This document shows positions 11,500-22,678 of a stretch of DNA of 64,000 bases, in pieces; positions within the stretch are counted from its first letter, which is position 1, and every line of letters starts with the position of its first letter. The DNA is from Cycas panzhihuaensis. Its lineage: Eukaryota; Cycadophyta. A program made the translations under genes and the position numbers. The stretch is from positions 24,683,741 to 24,747,740 of the forward strand of contig CM041465.1 in the NCBI GenBank assembly GCA_023213395.1, written 5' to 3'. The notes below the pieces were generated by a model. The model saw nothing but the letters and a program-made list of their open reading frames with translations, was not told the DNA's origin and searched no databases.

Positions 11500-12571
11500 C
11501 CTTCAATTGTGCTTGATGTTGTTCAATCCCCCTACCTTCTTATCCTCCACTTAGACCTTCATCAAGACCTCATTCTCCTCCTTTAGAGGAAGTAGAAGAT
11601 CATATGTTAACTCAATCCTAGCCTCGTCACTCTCCTTCTAGGTTACAAATTTAAATTCAATCTCCTCATGCCATACCTTCTACACATGAAGGTACTACTA
11701 CTATTCTTACCCATGGAAACCTTAATCCCTCCCATGTTTCTGCTTCAAATTAAGTGGTTTTACCTTCACTAAGCTTACAACCTATCCGTTCCTATACTAC
11801 TAGGGTTACCCCCTCTCATCTTATTTCCTCCATGACTTAATTTCCACTTAACACATCACATACTAGTTTGTTGCAAGGTATTAGACCTTGTGCACCTTCT
11901 CTTAGAGTATCTAATGTAGCCCCTTCTTCTTAACATATTTTCTATACTTATTTTGTTCATCCTCATACATCAATTACTTAGTCTCAATCCTTGGGAGTTG
12001 CCAACCCTACTTCTTCCTCATATATTCCTAGACCCACTTCATAATTGACCCCTTTTCCTTCATTCAATCCCATCTTTTCACAATATCCCATGCCTCAAAC
12101 TAACTTTATGGTTAATACTGCAGCTTGGTTTAATCCTTCATCCACTTTTCCATCCCATCATATTCCCCAACAACAACTACAATAGTTTGTTCCTTAATCT
12201 ATTCCATATCTATCATCCTTGCCTCAACGTCCTACTATATTGAGTCCAAGGAGACCTTTTCTTGACTATATGAAATCCTTGTTCTTATGTGAGGCCCTTT
12301 TATCTCCTATGCCTCTATTCCTTTCTAAGTTGCCTAAATTCTTAGGTGATTCTTCTCAAGATCCTACTTCCCATATATAAGTGTTTGTACTTACTTACAT
12401 AGATTTCATGATGTATGATTACATCATGATGCACTTGGTCCCTAAATCACTTCAAGGTGATGCCTTGAAATGGTTTTATAGACTTCCTTCAAGTTCTGTC
12501 CTCTCATTCTAATAATTAATTGATTCTATTATCAACTATTTTGATATAAAGAGACCCTTCAAATCAGGCAT
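11500..12571 (+). pseudogene. Tat gag, first part
   Basis: From about 11500 the frame reads as a Pro/Ser/Thr-rich chain like the gag N-terminus of J. The capsid region follows with LPKFLGDSSQDPTSHI and PKSLQGDALKWFYRLP (about 12445-12490), then NYFDIKRPFKSG before the break. J has the matching RSLQGDALKWFYRLP and NYFDIARPFESRM. Gag builds the particle. The frame carries several stops and is cut at 12571 by element E; it resumes at 19795 after the repeated GGCAT. Its start cannot be fixed. Confidence 0.85.
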
Positions 12572-13720
12572 TGATCTGAATCTTGAATGGAAAAGTGAAA
12601 ACTTTAACCAATTGAAACAAAATCCAAAATAATATACATATTATTACATAGAATTTAAAATTTCTAGAATTTTCTTACAAAAACCCCTTTGTTTGTGCTC
12701 TGTTGAGCATGCAATGGACTGCTGTAGCATTTTGGGAGAGAGAGAATGAGAGCTGGGAGCTTCTTGAGCTGCTGCTCATTTGTTGGAACCTCTGTCTCGA
12801 AGTCTGTGAAGCCGTTTTTGGTTTTCTGTACCAAAAACCCTGTTTTTGGTGAGGAAGACTAGCTAGCGTCTCTTCTGGGACTGCTGCACTTTACTGTCTT
12901 CTCTTCTGGACTGCGGCTATGATTTTCTGGGCTCCTTCACGTTCCCCGCAACTGGTTTTATCCGCTGTGAATTCCGCTGTGTTCTCTCCAACGCAGTTTT
13001 CCACACTTGGAGCCGTTCTCCTTCCGAAAAGTTACTTTCTTGCTGCTTTCCTTGAATCTTGCTCCGTGCTGCATCTTGGGCTACAGCGTCCTCTCTTTTG
13101 TGTTAAGAATCTCTGTCTTGATCCCCCGGATTCCTCTCTCGAATTTCGCTTAAAAGCGTTTCCATTTGAGAGAGTTATTCCCGTTTTTCTGTTTTCTCCG
13201 TTTTCTAACGGTTTTCAAAACAGTTTAGAAAATCTTAGGAAAATCCATTTATTTTAGAGTTTTCCCTCTTTGAATGAGTAGAGGACACGTGTGTGCACCT
13301 TCTCCTCAAATTTCGTGCCAAACGGTTACCGTTTGAGCTGCCAAAAATATTCCCGGTTTTATTATTTTCCATTTTTTGACTTCTGTGAAGTATGGCGACC
13401 TCAAGAGCATTTCGATGTGACTGCAGCGACTCAGAGCAGCCCGTAGCAACCGTAGCACTTGCGTAACACCTTGGTAGCACCTTGGTAGCAATTATAGCAC
13501 CTTGGTAGCAGTTGTAGCACCTTAATAGCAGCTCAGTAGCAGTTATAGCACCTTTTTGTACTTGTAGAAATACAATGTTTTTTTATTTTTAAGCTTTTTA
13601 AAGGCATATTTCTTCTAAATGAAGACTATTAAGCCTTTTTAAGGCAATTTTCTACTACATAAAGACCATTTACATCAAAAACAAAGTATTTAAAGCATTT
13701 TAAAGATCTGAAACGGATCA
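12572..13720 (-). repeat. 3' LTR of element E
   Basis: This 1149-bp LTR pairs with 18570-19794. It carries an irregular array of units ending in TAGCA (about 13440-13555). Open frames on the plus strand (such as 12919-13257) recur in the other LTR and are not genes. Confidence 0.93.
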
Positions 13721-13737
13721 GAACTCCCCTTTTTTAG
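13721..13737 (-). other. Polypurine tract of element E
   Basis: On the minus strand, AAAAAAGGGGAGTTC runs straight into the LTR start TGATC at 13720. Confidence 0.8.
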
Positions 13738-13758
13738 GAGTTCATGGCCTCATGAACT

Positions 13759-15348
13759 TTATAGTTGTAGATGAGGGAATTTAATTTTCCCTGTCTCCTT
13801 ATTGTACCATTTTGCTTTGCTAGGTACTTGTCCTTTCTCTACAATTCTAAAGGACTCAATTATGCCTCTTCGAGTCTCGGTCTGCTTCTTTTGAAGAATG
13901 CAATCATTTTGCATTGGTTCCTCTTTCTCTATCCGCAACTCTTCTGGGTTTGGTAAGAGTGGAACTCCGTCTTCATCTTCATCCAACATGGATGGCTCAA
14001 ACATCTTTAGATTCTCGACATTCACTATGGAATACATCTTCATGAATTTTGGAAGTTTAAGCTGGAAAGCATTTTCCCCTATTTTCTTCAAGATTGTGAA
14101 AGGACCATATCGTAAAGGCTTTAACTTTTTGCCTTCACCTTGCAATCTTTTCTTACTGAGGTGTAACCAAACTCTATCTCCTTCCTTAAAGGAATGGCTA
14201 GTTCTATGTGCATCATGCCGCTACTTGTATCTCTGTTGAGATTTTTGAAGCTGCTCTTCAACCTGTTGATGGATTTTCCTGATTCTTTCCAAGAATCTTT
14301 GTGCCTTTTCATCTCCTTCTTCCTCCTTTCCATTTCCTGCAGAAAGTTGAGCAGAAAATTCTAAATCGAAAGGACTTGCAGGTAGAAATCCCAAACATAC
14401 CTCAAATGGTGATTTCTGGGTTGAGCTATGAATAGCTACTGAATGCAAACTGTAAGTATGGGAGACTTTCATCCCAAGTCTTAGGATGCTTGGCATTGTA
14501 TCCTCGTAATAGTTGTACCAATGTCTGCTGATGCCGGTCCTAGCCGTCTGCATTTGAGGATGAAAAGCTGTACTCATCTTTAGCTTCGTATCCATCATTC
14601 CCCAAAGTGTTTACCAAAAATGACTCAAAAATCTGCTGTCTCGATCAGAAATGATTGAGTTGGGAAGTCCAAAATACTTCCAAACATGCTAGAAAAAAAA
14701 TCTAGCTATGTCTTCTCCTGTATGTGTTTTCTTACAGGGAATCAACAACACCATTTTACTGAACCGATCAACAACAACAAACAAATAATCCATACCATTT
14801 TTGGTTTGTGGTAGTCCTCCCAAGAAATCCATGGAGATGCTTTACCACGGTCATGATGGAACAGGAAGTGGAATGTATAATCCAAACTTCCTATTGGCCG
14901 GCTTTGATGTACTACATAATGTACACCCTCGTACTGTTGTAGTCACATCTTGCTGCATGTTTGGCCAATACATATATCGCTACAAGTTTAGCAACGTCTT
15001 TCCCACTCCAAAGTGTCCTGCAACTCGAGAAGTGTGAGCTTCTCTTATCCACTTCATTCAGTCTGCATGCTTTAGAATGCAAAGCTTGTCTTGCTTGCAA
15101 AGAAGACCATCTTTTAGCTGGAAATTTGTAACTACTTTTCCTTGTTGTAGCTGCTCAAAGATAGGCTTGAATGCCTCATCTTTCAAAAGCTTGTCTTGCT
15201 TGCAAAGAAGTCCATCTTTTAGCTGGAAATTTGCAACTACTTTTCCTTGTTGTAGCTGCTCAAAGATAGGCTTGAATGCCTCATCTTTCAAATACAAATC
15301 AACATATTCATCATGGCAGAAAGGTTGAAATTGCATAGCTACCAACAA
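13759..15348 (-). pseudogene. Ty3 integrase
   Basis: The minus-strand reading starts near 15348 with FCHDEYVDLYLKDEAF. The HHCC zinc finger follows (HTSRVAGHFGVGKTL, then RGCTLC), then the core with MDFLGGLPQ, VVVDRFSKM and SDRDSRF, and the C-terminal region GEGKKLKPLRYGPFTILKK near 14140. The final 128-residue open frame ends at 13759 just before the polypurine tract. Integrase inserts the cDNA into the host chromosome. The piece between 14600 and 15060 is frame-shifted and has stops. A 35-residue stretch near the start is duplicated in tandem. Confidence 0.88.
15082..15291 (-). repeat. In-frame 105-bp tandem duplication in integrase
   Basis: Two adjacent copies of a 105-bp unit (15082-15186, 15187-15291) differ at only a few sites. 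Because 105 is a multiple of three, the protein has 35 residues repeated in frame, including KDEAFKPIFEQLQQGKVV. The unit lies upstream of the HHCC finger. Confidence 0.93.
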
Positions 15349-15359
15349 ACTAGAATTAC

Positions 15360-16800
15360 CTTACTGTTGAGGAGGTCTGGACAGCAAGTCTGTAATCTTA
15401 TTCGTCGTTCCTTTCTTGTATTTAACCACGATGTGAAACTGCTGCAAATAGGACATCCACTTCATGTGCCTAGCCTGCTGCAACTTGGACTAAGTTTGCA
15501 AAAATTGTAAAGGCTTGTGGTCGGTGTGGATGGCCACTTCTTTTCCCAACAAATAGGGTCTCCAATGCTTCACTGCTTAGTGCAATGCATAGAGCTCCTT
15601 ATCGTAAGTTCGGTAGTTCATGACAGCTCCATTAAATGTCTCTAAATGGTATGCTATCGGTTTTCCTTCTTGCTTCAATACTGCTCCCATGGCATAGCCT
15701 GAAGCATCAGTCTCTAATTCAAATGGCTTCTACAGCGAGGGTAAAGCTAGCACTGGTGCCTCACAGATTTTCTGCTTCAAAAGCTTGAAAGCTTTTTCTT
15801 GTTCATTCTCCCAATGAAACTTTGCATGTCCTCCCATCAATGCATGAAGAGGTGCTGCAATTTGAGAGAATCTGAAAATAAATTTTCTTAAATACTGACA
15901 TGCACCAATGAAACTTCTTACCTCTGTGGTTGTCTTGGGTGTAGCCCAATTGAGAATGACTTCGATCTTTCTTTGGGTCAATCTTCAATTCTCCTCCTCC
16001 AACCACGAAACCTAAGAAGACGAGATTGCTTTCCAAACTCGCACTTCTTTAGATTTAGTTTCAATTGCTGCTCTTGGAGAACTTTGAGCACTTGCTCAAC
16101 ATGTTGGAGGTGCTCCTCCCATGTTTGGCTAAAAATCAGAATATCATCTAGATAAACAATTACAAAGTCATCAATGAAGGGTCTTAATACCTCATTCATC
16201 AATCTCATGAAGGTGGCAGGTGCATTGCATAGACCAAACAGCATCACCAACCATTCAAACAATCCTTGCTTCGATTTGAAGGCTGTCTTCCAAGTATCCT
16301 CCTCTCAGATTCGAACGATGGTAACTTTGATTTTAGGTCCATTTCTTCGAAATATCTTCAGCATTGCGGTGGTCCTACAAGTCATCTATCCATGGTAAAG
16401 GATGTCTGTTCTTTATGGTGATCTTGTTCAAAGCTCGGTAGTCAATGCACATTCTCCATCCTCCATCTTTCTTTGGCACCAAAACAATAGGTGATCCACA
16501 TGGGGAACAACTCAGCTTGATTACTCCTTGTTCCAAGAGTTCTTGAATCTGCCTCTTAATCTCTTCATTCTCCAAAACTGAGTTTCAGTAGAGACTAAGA
16601 TTCAGCAAAGGTGAATTAGCAACCAGCTGGATTTCATATTCAATTGCCCTTTTAGGGGGCAGCCCTTTCGGCTCTTGGAATACATCACTGTACTTATTCT
16701 TTAGGCCTTCAATCTGTTGCACTTGCTTCCTATCCAGTGCCTGTATTGAGGACTCTGCTTGCTCGTTTTCTTCCACCTTTGGCTTTATTATTAGCAGCAC
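15360..16800 (-). pseudogene. Ty3 reverse transcriptase and RNase H
   Basis: On the minus strand, 16800-16585 gives the RT approach (LKNKYSDVFQEPKGLPPKRA). [13 protein letters not shown] and [20 protein letters not shown] (16575-16375), [19 protein letters not shown] and the catalytic [12 protein letters not shown] (about 16160) follow. RNase H follows at about 15735-15360, with FELETDASGYAMGAVL, YDKELYALH and HTDHKPLQFL. The RT is broken between 16375 and 16262, where residues of the central fingers-palm region are missing. In the family these domains make and process the cDNA. Confidence 0.9.
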
Positions 16801-16833
16801 AAACTTCCTACAAGCATTGATTAATCTTTTTGC

Positions 16834-17220
16834 TTATTGGGAAGATATGAGAGAAATCTTCTTCTGTGGTTTTGATGCATTGATCAAATATGATTTTCCG
16901 TCCTTGATGAGTCGAATCTTTCTTAGCCTCCTGTGGTGAACTCCATCTCTATCATAGAGATATGGGCTGCCAAACACAACTTGACAAACATCCAAAGGGA
17001 CTACTTCACATTCAACTTCATCAATGAACTTTTCAGAAATTACAAATTTAAACTTACATTGGTGAGTAACCTGCAACTCTGAATCTTTTTGCAACCATCC
17101 AAGAGGATATGGTTTTGGATGTGCATGCATTTTTAATCCCAGTTTCTTTACCAATACTTCTGAGATTAAATTCTTTTGGCTTCCTCCATCAAAAATGGCA
17201 TCAACCATATTTTGCTTCAC
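16834..17220 (-). pseudogene. Ty3 aspartic protease
   Basis: The 128-residue minus-strand frame contains the active-site loop FDGGSQKNLIS near its start, and VVFGSPYLYDRD further on, the flap-to-C-terminal region typical of this family. The loop has D-G-G-S where D-S-G-S is more usual. The protease cuts the gag-pol chain into its parts. It lies between the zinc-knuckle end of gag and RT. Confidence 0.8.
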
Positions 17221-17399
17221 TTAGATTCTTACCATGAAGAGCTCCTCTCTAATCTCTGGATCAACTTGCTGATGGTTGTCTCCAGGCTCTGCATTAGCCA
17301 TGAGCATCAATTTCTCATTGGCTTCTTCAATGCCACCAATATTTTCATCACCTACAGAGTTTAGTAAAGTTTTACCTTTAGTCTTAACTTTACCTTTCC

Positions 17400-18461
17400 C
17401 CTTGTTCTTGGGTCTTTTCTCTGGGTGTAGGAACTAACATTCTTCTACGCTGTGACCCGCTCGCTTGCAATGAGTACAAGTGATTTTGATTTAGGTGGTA
17501 TTGGCTTGTTTCATCTTGCCAAAACCTCTAATGGATTGTTGTCCAACTTTACCTGGAAACTTCATTTCTCGGGCAGGTTTGTTGCTACCTTCTGGAGGTG
17601 CAAACCTTTTCCTTTCGGCATAAACCTTCTTATTCCTCTTTTCTATGGCAATCGCCTTCTTGCTGGCTTCGTTGAGCATTTTGACTTCAAATAGTTGAAG
17701 TTCTTGCTGAATATGCTGGTGTAGTCCTCCAATATACTTCAGCATCATGTCTTTACCGATGAGATGCCCAACACAACAGCTTGCTTTTGAAATTCCGTTG
17801 TGTAATCTTGGACATTTTAGCCTCTTTCCTGTCGGTAGTATTGCCATCTAATCCTCTGTTGCTCTTTATATCCAACAGGATAGAATTGCTTCTTTATGAG
17901 GATTTTAAACTGTTGCCAAGTGATTTCATTTACATTATGGGATTTAACGTATGCATTCCACCAAACTAATGCATATTTAGTTAATTTTAACCTAGCAAAA
18001 GTTATTTTCTGCTGGTTTTTATACCCATAAATGGAGAAATAAGTCTCTAGTTAGTCTAGCCAATTATCTAATTTTTTGGCATCCAACGTTCCATCATAGA
18101 TGGGCAATTCAAGTTTTGCCTCTACCTTGAATGGATATGTGAATACTGCTGGATTTTCATCTTCTTCATCATTTTCTTGTTGGTTTTCTACTAACTCTTC
18201 ATTCATCTCCTCTTTCATCGGTTCTTCTTCTTCCTTCTTTACGCCTTTGGCTGTTGAAGAAGAAGTTGTAACTAGCTGCACCACTAACTGGGTTAGCCTA
18301 TCAAGGTTCTGCTCCATTTTCACGAACCTTTCCTCCATTTTCTGCTCCGGATCAACCATTTTCCTTCGCTGCTTTCTTTCTCTCTCCAGAGGCTCACTTA
18401 GAGGTTCACCCGTTAACATATATTGGTATCTAGTTTTCATAAAACTTCTACAAGGAAACAA
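17400..18461 (-). pseudogene. Ty3 gag with zinc knuckle
   Basis: The start at 18461 opens a 136-residue frame with a Lys/Arg/Glu coiled-coil-like N-terminus and an acidic stretch, ending at VEAKLELPIYDGTLDAKKLD. After a stop, the capsid continues (ITWQQFKILIKKQFYPVGYK, about 17920-17860). A perfect CCHC knuckle, CTHCKRAGHSVEEC, lies near 17486-17445. Gag packages the element RNA. Stops and frameshifts occur at about 18050, 17850 and 17490. Confidence 0.88.
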
Positions 18462-18550
18462 GAAGGTTTTTTTTTCTCCTTTTCTTTTCTTTCTTTTTCT
18501 TACTTTTTTTTCTTTAAAATCCCTAAAATCCTAAGGGTTTCAAGAAACTA

Positions 18551-18562
18551 GCTCTGATACCA
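18551..18562 (-). other. Primer-binding site of element E
   Basis: On the minus strand TGGTATCAGAGC is a perfect initiator tRNA-Met site, seven bases inside the 5' LTR. Confidence 0.93.
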
Positions 18563-18569
18563 AAAACAT

Positions 18570-19794
18570 TGATCTGAATCTTGAATGGGAAAGTGAAAAC
18601 TTTAACCAATTGAAACAAAATCTAGAACAATATACATATTATTACATAGAATTTAAAATTTCTGGAATTTTCTTATAAAAACCCCTTTGTTTGTGCTCTG
18701 TTGAGCATGCAATGGACTGCTGCAACATTTTGGGAGAGAGAGAATGAGAGCTGGGTGCTTCTTGAGCTACTGCTCATTTGCTGGAACCTCCGTCTCGAAG
18801 TCTGCGAAGCCGTTTTTGGTTTTCTGTACCAAAAACCCCGTTTTGGGTGAGGAAGACCGCTAGCATCTCTGGGACTACTGCACTTTACTGTCTTCTCTTC
18901 TGGACTGCGGCTATGATTTTATGGGCTCCTTCACATTCCTCGCAACTGGTTTTATCCGCTACAAATTCCGCTGTGTTCTCTCCAACGCAGTTTTCCACAC
19001 TTGGAGTCGTTCTCCTTCCGGAAAGTTACTTTCTTGCTGCTTTCCTTGAATCTTGCTCTGTGCTGCTTTCCTTGAATCTTGCTCCATGCTGCGTCTTGGG
19101 GTACGGCGTCCTCTCTTTCGTGTCAAGAATCTCTGTCTTGATCCCCCAGATTCCTCTCTCGAATTTCGCTTAAAAGCGTTTCCATTTGAGAGAGTTATTC
19201 CCGTTTTTCTGTTTTCTCCGTTTTCTAACGGTTTTCAAAACAGTTTAGAAAATCTTGGGAAAATCCATTTATTTTGGAGCTTTCCCTCTTTGAATGAGTA
19301 GAGGACATGTGTGTGCACCTTCTCCTCAAATTCGCCAAAGCAGTTCTGGTTTGAGCCGCCAAAAACATTCCCCTTTTTATTATTTTCCATTTTTTGACTT
19401 CTGCAGTAGTAGCGACTTCTGTAGTAGCTCGATGCTTGACTCGAGAGTAGCCGTAGCAGCTCCGTAGCAGCCTGTAGCAGCTCTGTAGTAGCTCCGTAGC
19501 AGCCCGTAGCAACCGTAGCACTTGCGTAACACCTTGGTAGCGCCTTGGTAGCAATTATAGCACCTTAATAGCACCTTGGTAGAAGTTGTAGCACCTTAAT
19601 AGTAGCTCAGTAGCAGTTATAGCACCTCTTTGTACTTGTAGAAATACAATGTTTTTTTATTTTTAAGCCTTTTAAAGGCATATTTCTACTAAATGAAGAC
19701 TATTAAGCCTTTTTAAGGCAATTTTCTACTACATAAGGACCATTTACATCAAAAATAAAGTATTTAAAGCATTTTAAAGATCCGAAACGGATCA
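18570..19794 (-). repeat. 5' LTR of element E
   Basis: This 1225-bp partner of 12572-13720 is longer because the TAGCA-unit array (about 19398-19626) is expanded and a roughly 30-bp segment (TTTCCTTGAATCTTGCTC) is doubled near 19040-19090. Confidence 0.93.
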
Positions 19795-20345
19795 GGCATC
19801 AAGTCCCTTTTAGCCATCAAGTAAAACCATAATGATACCTCTAGAGACTTTATGAGAAGATTTTAAGACCAAGTACAAGATTTCCACTAATATATTGATT
19901 TCATTCTCCTATTCCATCTATTTACTAATGCTTGGATTCCACACGTACACCTTAAAGTTCTTAAACTTAGTCGTCAAACTTATGGAGAAGTTGTTGATTA
20001 TTGTCTAGCTTTAGAAATATTCAAAATTTAAGTTGGTATTAAGAAGGTTGGGAAACCTATTCCTTCCAAAGAAACTACTAAATTAATAAGGTCTTCCCAT
20101 CCTTAACCTACTTACGATCACCTAACTTCTTCAATTAGATCATTGGAACATATGATCAATATTAAGTTATGTGTTGATGGTCCTTCTCAAAATCAACCCT
20201 CTCAAGAAATAAAAGTGATCTATCTTACTGAAGGAAGGAAGAAACGAGCTTCTCCTCCACCTCCTCCTTCCTTTAGAAAGATAAAATGGTGCTTATATCA
20301 TCAAATAGATGCTCATGACAAAAGTAAATACCGTATGGTTTAAAA
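19795..20345 (+). pseudogene. Tat gag, second part (element D)
   Basis: The capsid resumes after E with KSLLAIK, TSRDFMRRF and YGEVVDYCLALEIFKI, matching J (KSLLSLKQGHDEMNRDFVQR, ITKCLALEAIEIQAG). A knuckle-like stretch KWCLYHQIDAHDKSKYRMV (about 20286-20342) corresponds to J's KKWCSIHGDCFHNDSRC, but two cysteines are gone. Many stops are present. Confidence 0.8.
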
Positions 20346-20559
20346 TATTACCTAAAATATGAATGTTCAATCAACCCACTCCTCCAACTTATCGCAACAT
20401 CAAATGATCCATAAAGATCCTTTTCCTTAACATAGCAAGAAAGAAAATAAATATGATAAAGGCAAGGAAAAGTAGGTTCCAAGATGATGAAGATGATCCT
20501 TCAAGTTCTAATTCATTGAAGAAGACTACCACTCCTTTGATTCCTTCAACAAAATGAAC

Positions 20560-21222
20560 TAGTAATCAAGCTTGCCCACCTCCCAAAGACAGTGACACCA
20601 AGAGAACAATAAACATGGTGGAGACATCAAAGAGTGCAGGTCCATTTAAATCATCTGATGATTTGATGGTGAGGAATCTTGACTCTTTACCTCTCATATC
20701 TTCACATCCCATTATGGTTAGGTCCGTTCTCTCTAATATAAAAGATAGATCATTCTCTTTGGTCAATGAGTTAAAGACCATTCTTGTACATATTTTAGTT
20801 ATTGATTTATTGAAGTATTATCCTGAGTAATGCTAGATTTTATTTGATGCTTTGGGAGTTCCTATTGTAGTCTCCTCATTCGCTTCTATACTTTCTTTTG
20901 ACCTGGCTATGTTGTCTAGTCATTCTACTCATGCACTAAATGATATATCTTTGTTCTATATCAAGATTATAAAGGATGATATTAATATTAAGTGTGTTAT
21001 TATTGATGAGGGATCATTCATTAATGTAATCCCTCTTTGCCTTGTTAAAGATTTAGAAATTTTAATTTTTGATCTATATGAGTGGATTTGTTAAGAATAC
21101 GACAAGAATCAAAAGGTGCACTTGGGTCAAGTTACTCTCCCTCTTACTTTAGAAGAAAATATGTTCCTAACTAAGTTAATTATCATCAATCTTGACTTGG
21201 AGTATAACATTCTTTTGGGTAG
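20560..21222 (+). pseudogene. Tat protease region (element D)
   Basis: Frames from about 20615 to 21094 read like the gag-protease link and the protease itself. CVIIDEGSFINVIPL (about 20995-21040) is the active-site loop, D-E-G-S here against D-N-G-S in J. VTLPLTLEENMFLTKLIIIN and YNILLGR follow. The gene is cut at 21227 by element F, in the middle of the LLGRPW motif, and the missing W is found after F. About 200 bases before it (20346-20560) show nothing readable. Confidence 0.75.
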
Positions 21223-21227
21223 ACTGT

Positions 21228-22678
21228 TGATCCAGGAGGATCTACCATATGTTTATAGGATGTAGAAAATGCTAGGCATTGGCATAACTAAAAGAGATAT
21301 AGCCAAATGGTATCAAACTTCTATGAAATTTTGTGTAACATGAGAAGACACATCTCACTAGATGTGGACAAAAGGTGGGGTTTAGAAAATATCATTTGAT
21401 TAGAGTTCAAGCCTTGTCTTTGCATAAAAATTAATCCCACAGCTAGCAGAAAAAATAGAAAATATATATTATAATTATATGAATAGAAATATGTCCAAAT
21501 GACATCCAAATGAGTTACAATTTTGAGGAAGCAGAGGAGACATGCATTCCTATATGTGTACCAAATTTGAGCTAAATTCAAATCCGTTAAGGTTAGTTAC
21601 AAGCCACAACTTTTAAGAATTGCATTGATCCAGGAGGATCTACCATATGTTTACAGGATGCGGAAAATGCTAGGCATTGGCATAACTAAAAGCGATATGG
21701 CCAAATGGTATCAAAATTCTATGAAATTTTGTTTAAAGGGATAAGACACATCTCACTAGATGTGTACAAAAGGTGGGGTTCAGAAAATATCATTTGATTA
21801 GAGTTCAAGCCTTATCTTTGCATAAACATTAATCCCACAGTTAGCAGAAAAAAATAGAAAATATATATTTTGATTATATGAATAGAAACATGGCCAATGA
21901 CATCAAAATGAGCTAAACTTTTGAGGAAACGGAGGAGACATATGTTCCTATACGTGTACAAAATTTTAGCTAAATTGGAGTCCGTTAAGGTTAGTTACAA
22001 GCCGCAACTTTTATGAATTATATGAAGGCCACTTGGACAGCAGAAAAACAGCAAATACATATTATTACTAAATGAATAAAAATGTAGTCAAATGACATCC
22101 AAATGAGCTAAAAATTTGAGGAAGATGAGTGGACACATGTTCCTATACGTGTACCAAATTTGAGCCAAATTGGAGTATGTTAAAATCTGTTACAAACTAT
22201 AACTTTTTAAGAATTGTATGAAGGCCACTTGGACAACATGCATTCTGGTGGTTAGTGGTTATACTTGCATGATTGCCACTTGTTAAACATGCAATTCAGG
22301 TTTCTTTCTATAAATTGAACCCTTCTACAGGTTGGAGAGGTGGTTCTTGGAGACTTGACTTGGGAAGCATCCTTGGAGAAGCATTTGGAGGGTTTGAGTC
22401 CCCCTTATGGTATAATTGTAACATTTATTCCTTGTAATTTTACCATTCTTTTGCTAGTTGATTTCTCCACCATTAAATGGAGATTTTCATGGTTCAATAA
22501 AAGTATTACTCCTCATACTTTTGGATCAATGTCAAGAATAATTGATTTGGTGTAGAATTTTCCTTTCATGGGCTCATTGTTGTTTTGATGTTATTGAGTT
22601 TTCTACACTAACTCCCAGGATCTCAAGGAGGAAAGGTTGATAATTGATTTCTTCACCAACTAAGCTCTTTTGGGATCA
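21228..22678 (+). repeat. 5' LTR of element F, with internal duplication
   Basis: This 1451-bp LTR has its first 398 bp repeated in tandem (21228-21625 and 21626 onward). The 3' LTR has one copy, which accounts for the 397-bp length difference. A further partial, more diverged subrepeat runs to about 22230. Confidence 0.9.

Larger units (their letters stand above)
12572..19794 (-). mobile_element. Element E: full-length Ty3 retrotransposon
   Basis: The LTRs run TGATCTGAATC to AAACGGATCA, with a perfect duplication GGCAT at 12567-12571 and 19795-19799. It lies on the minus strand inside the gag of D. Primer site, gag with a zinc knuckle, protease, RT, RNase H, integrase and polypurine tract are all present in the expected order, so all domains of an autonomous element are there, but frameshifts and stops break them. 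No chromodomain was recognised after the integrase. The integrase end is clearly related to that of F. Confidence 0.95.

Noticed and set aside
12919-13257. Plus-strand frames in the LTRs of E (also 18778-19173)
   Set aside because: They lie wholly in LTR sequence, opposite to the element's direction, and differ between the two LTRs without frame conservation.
18100-18534. 144-residue plus-strand Ser/Phe-rich frame
   Set aside because: It is the complement of the Lys/Glu-rich gag N-terminus of E.
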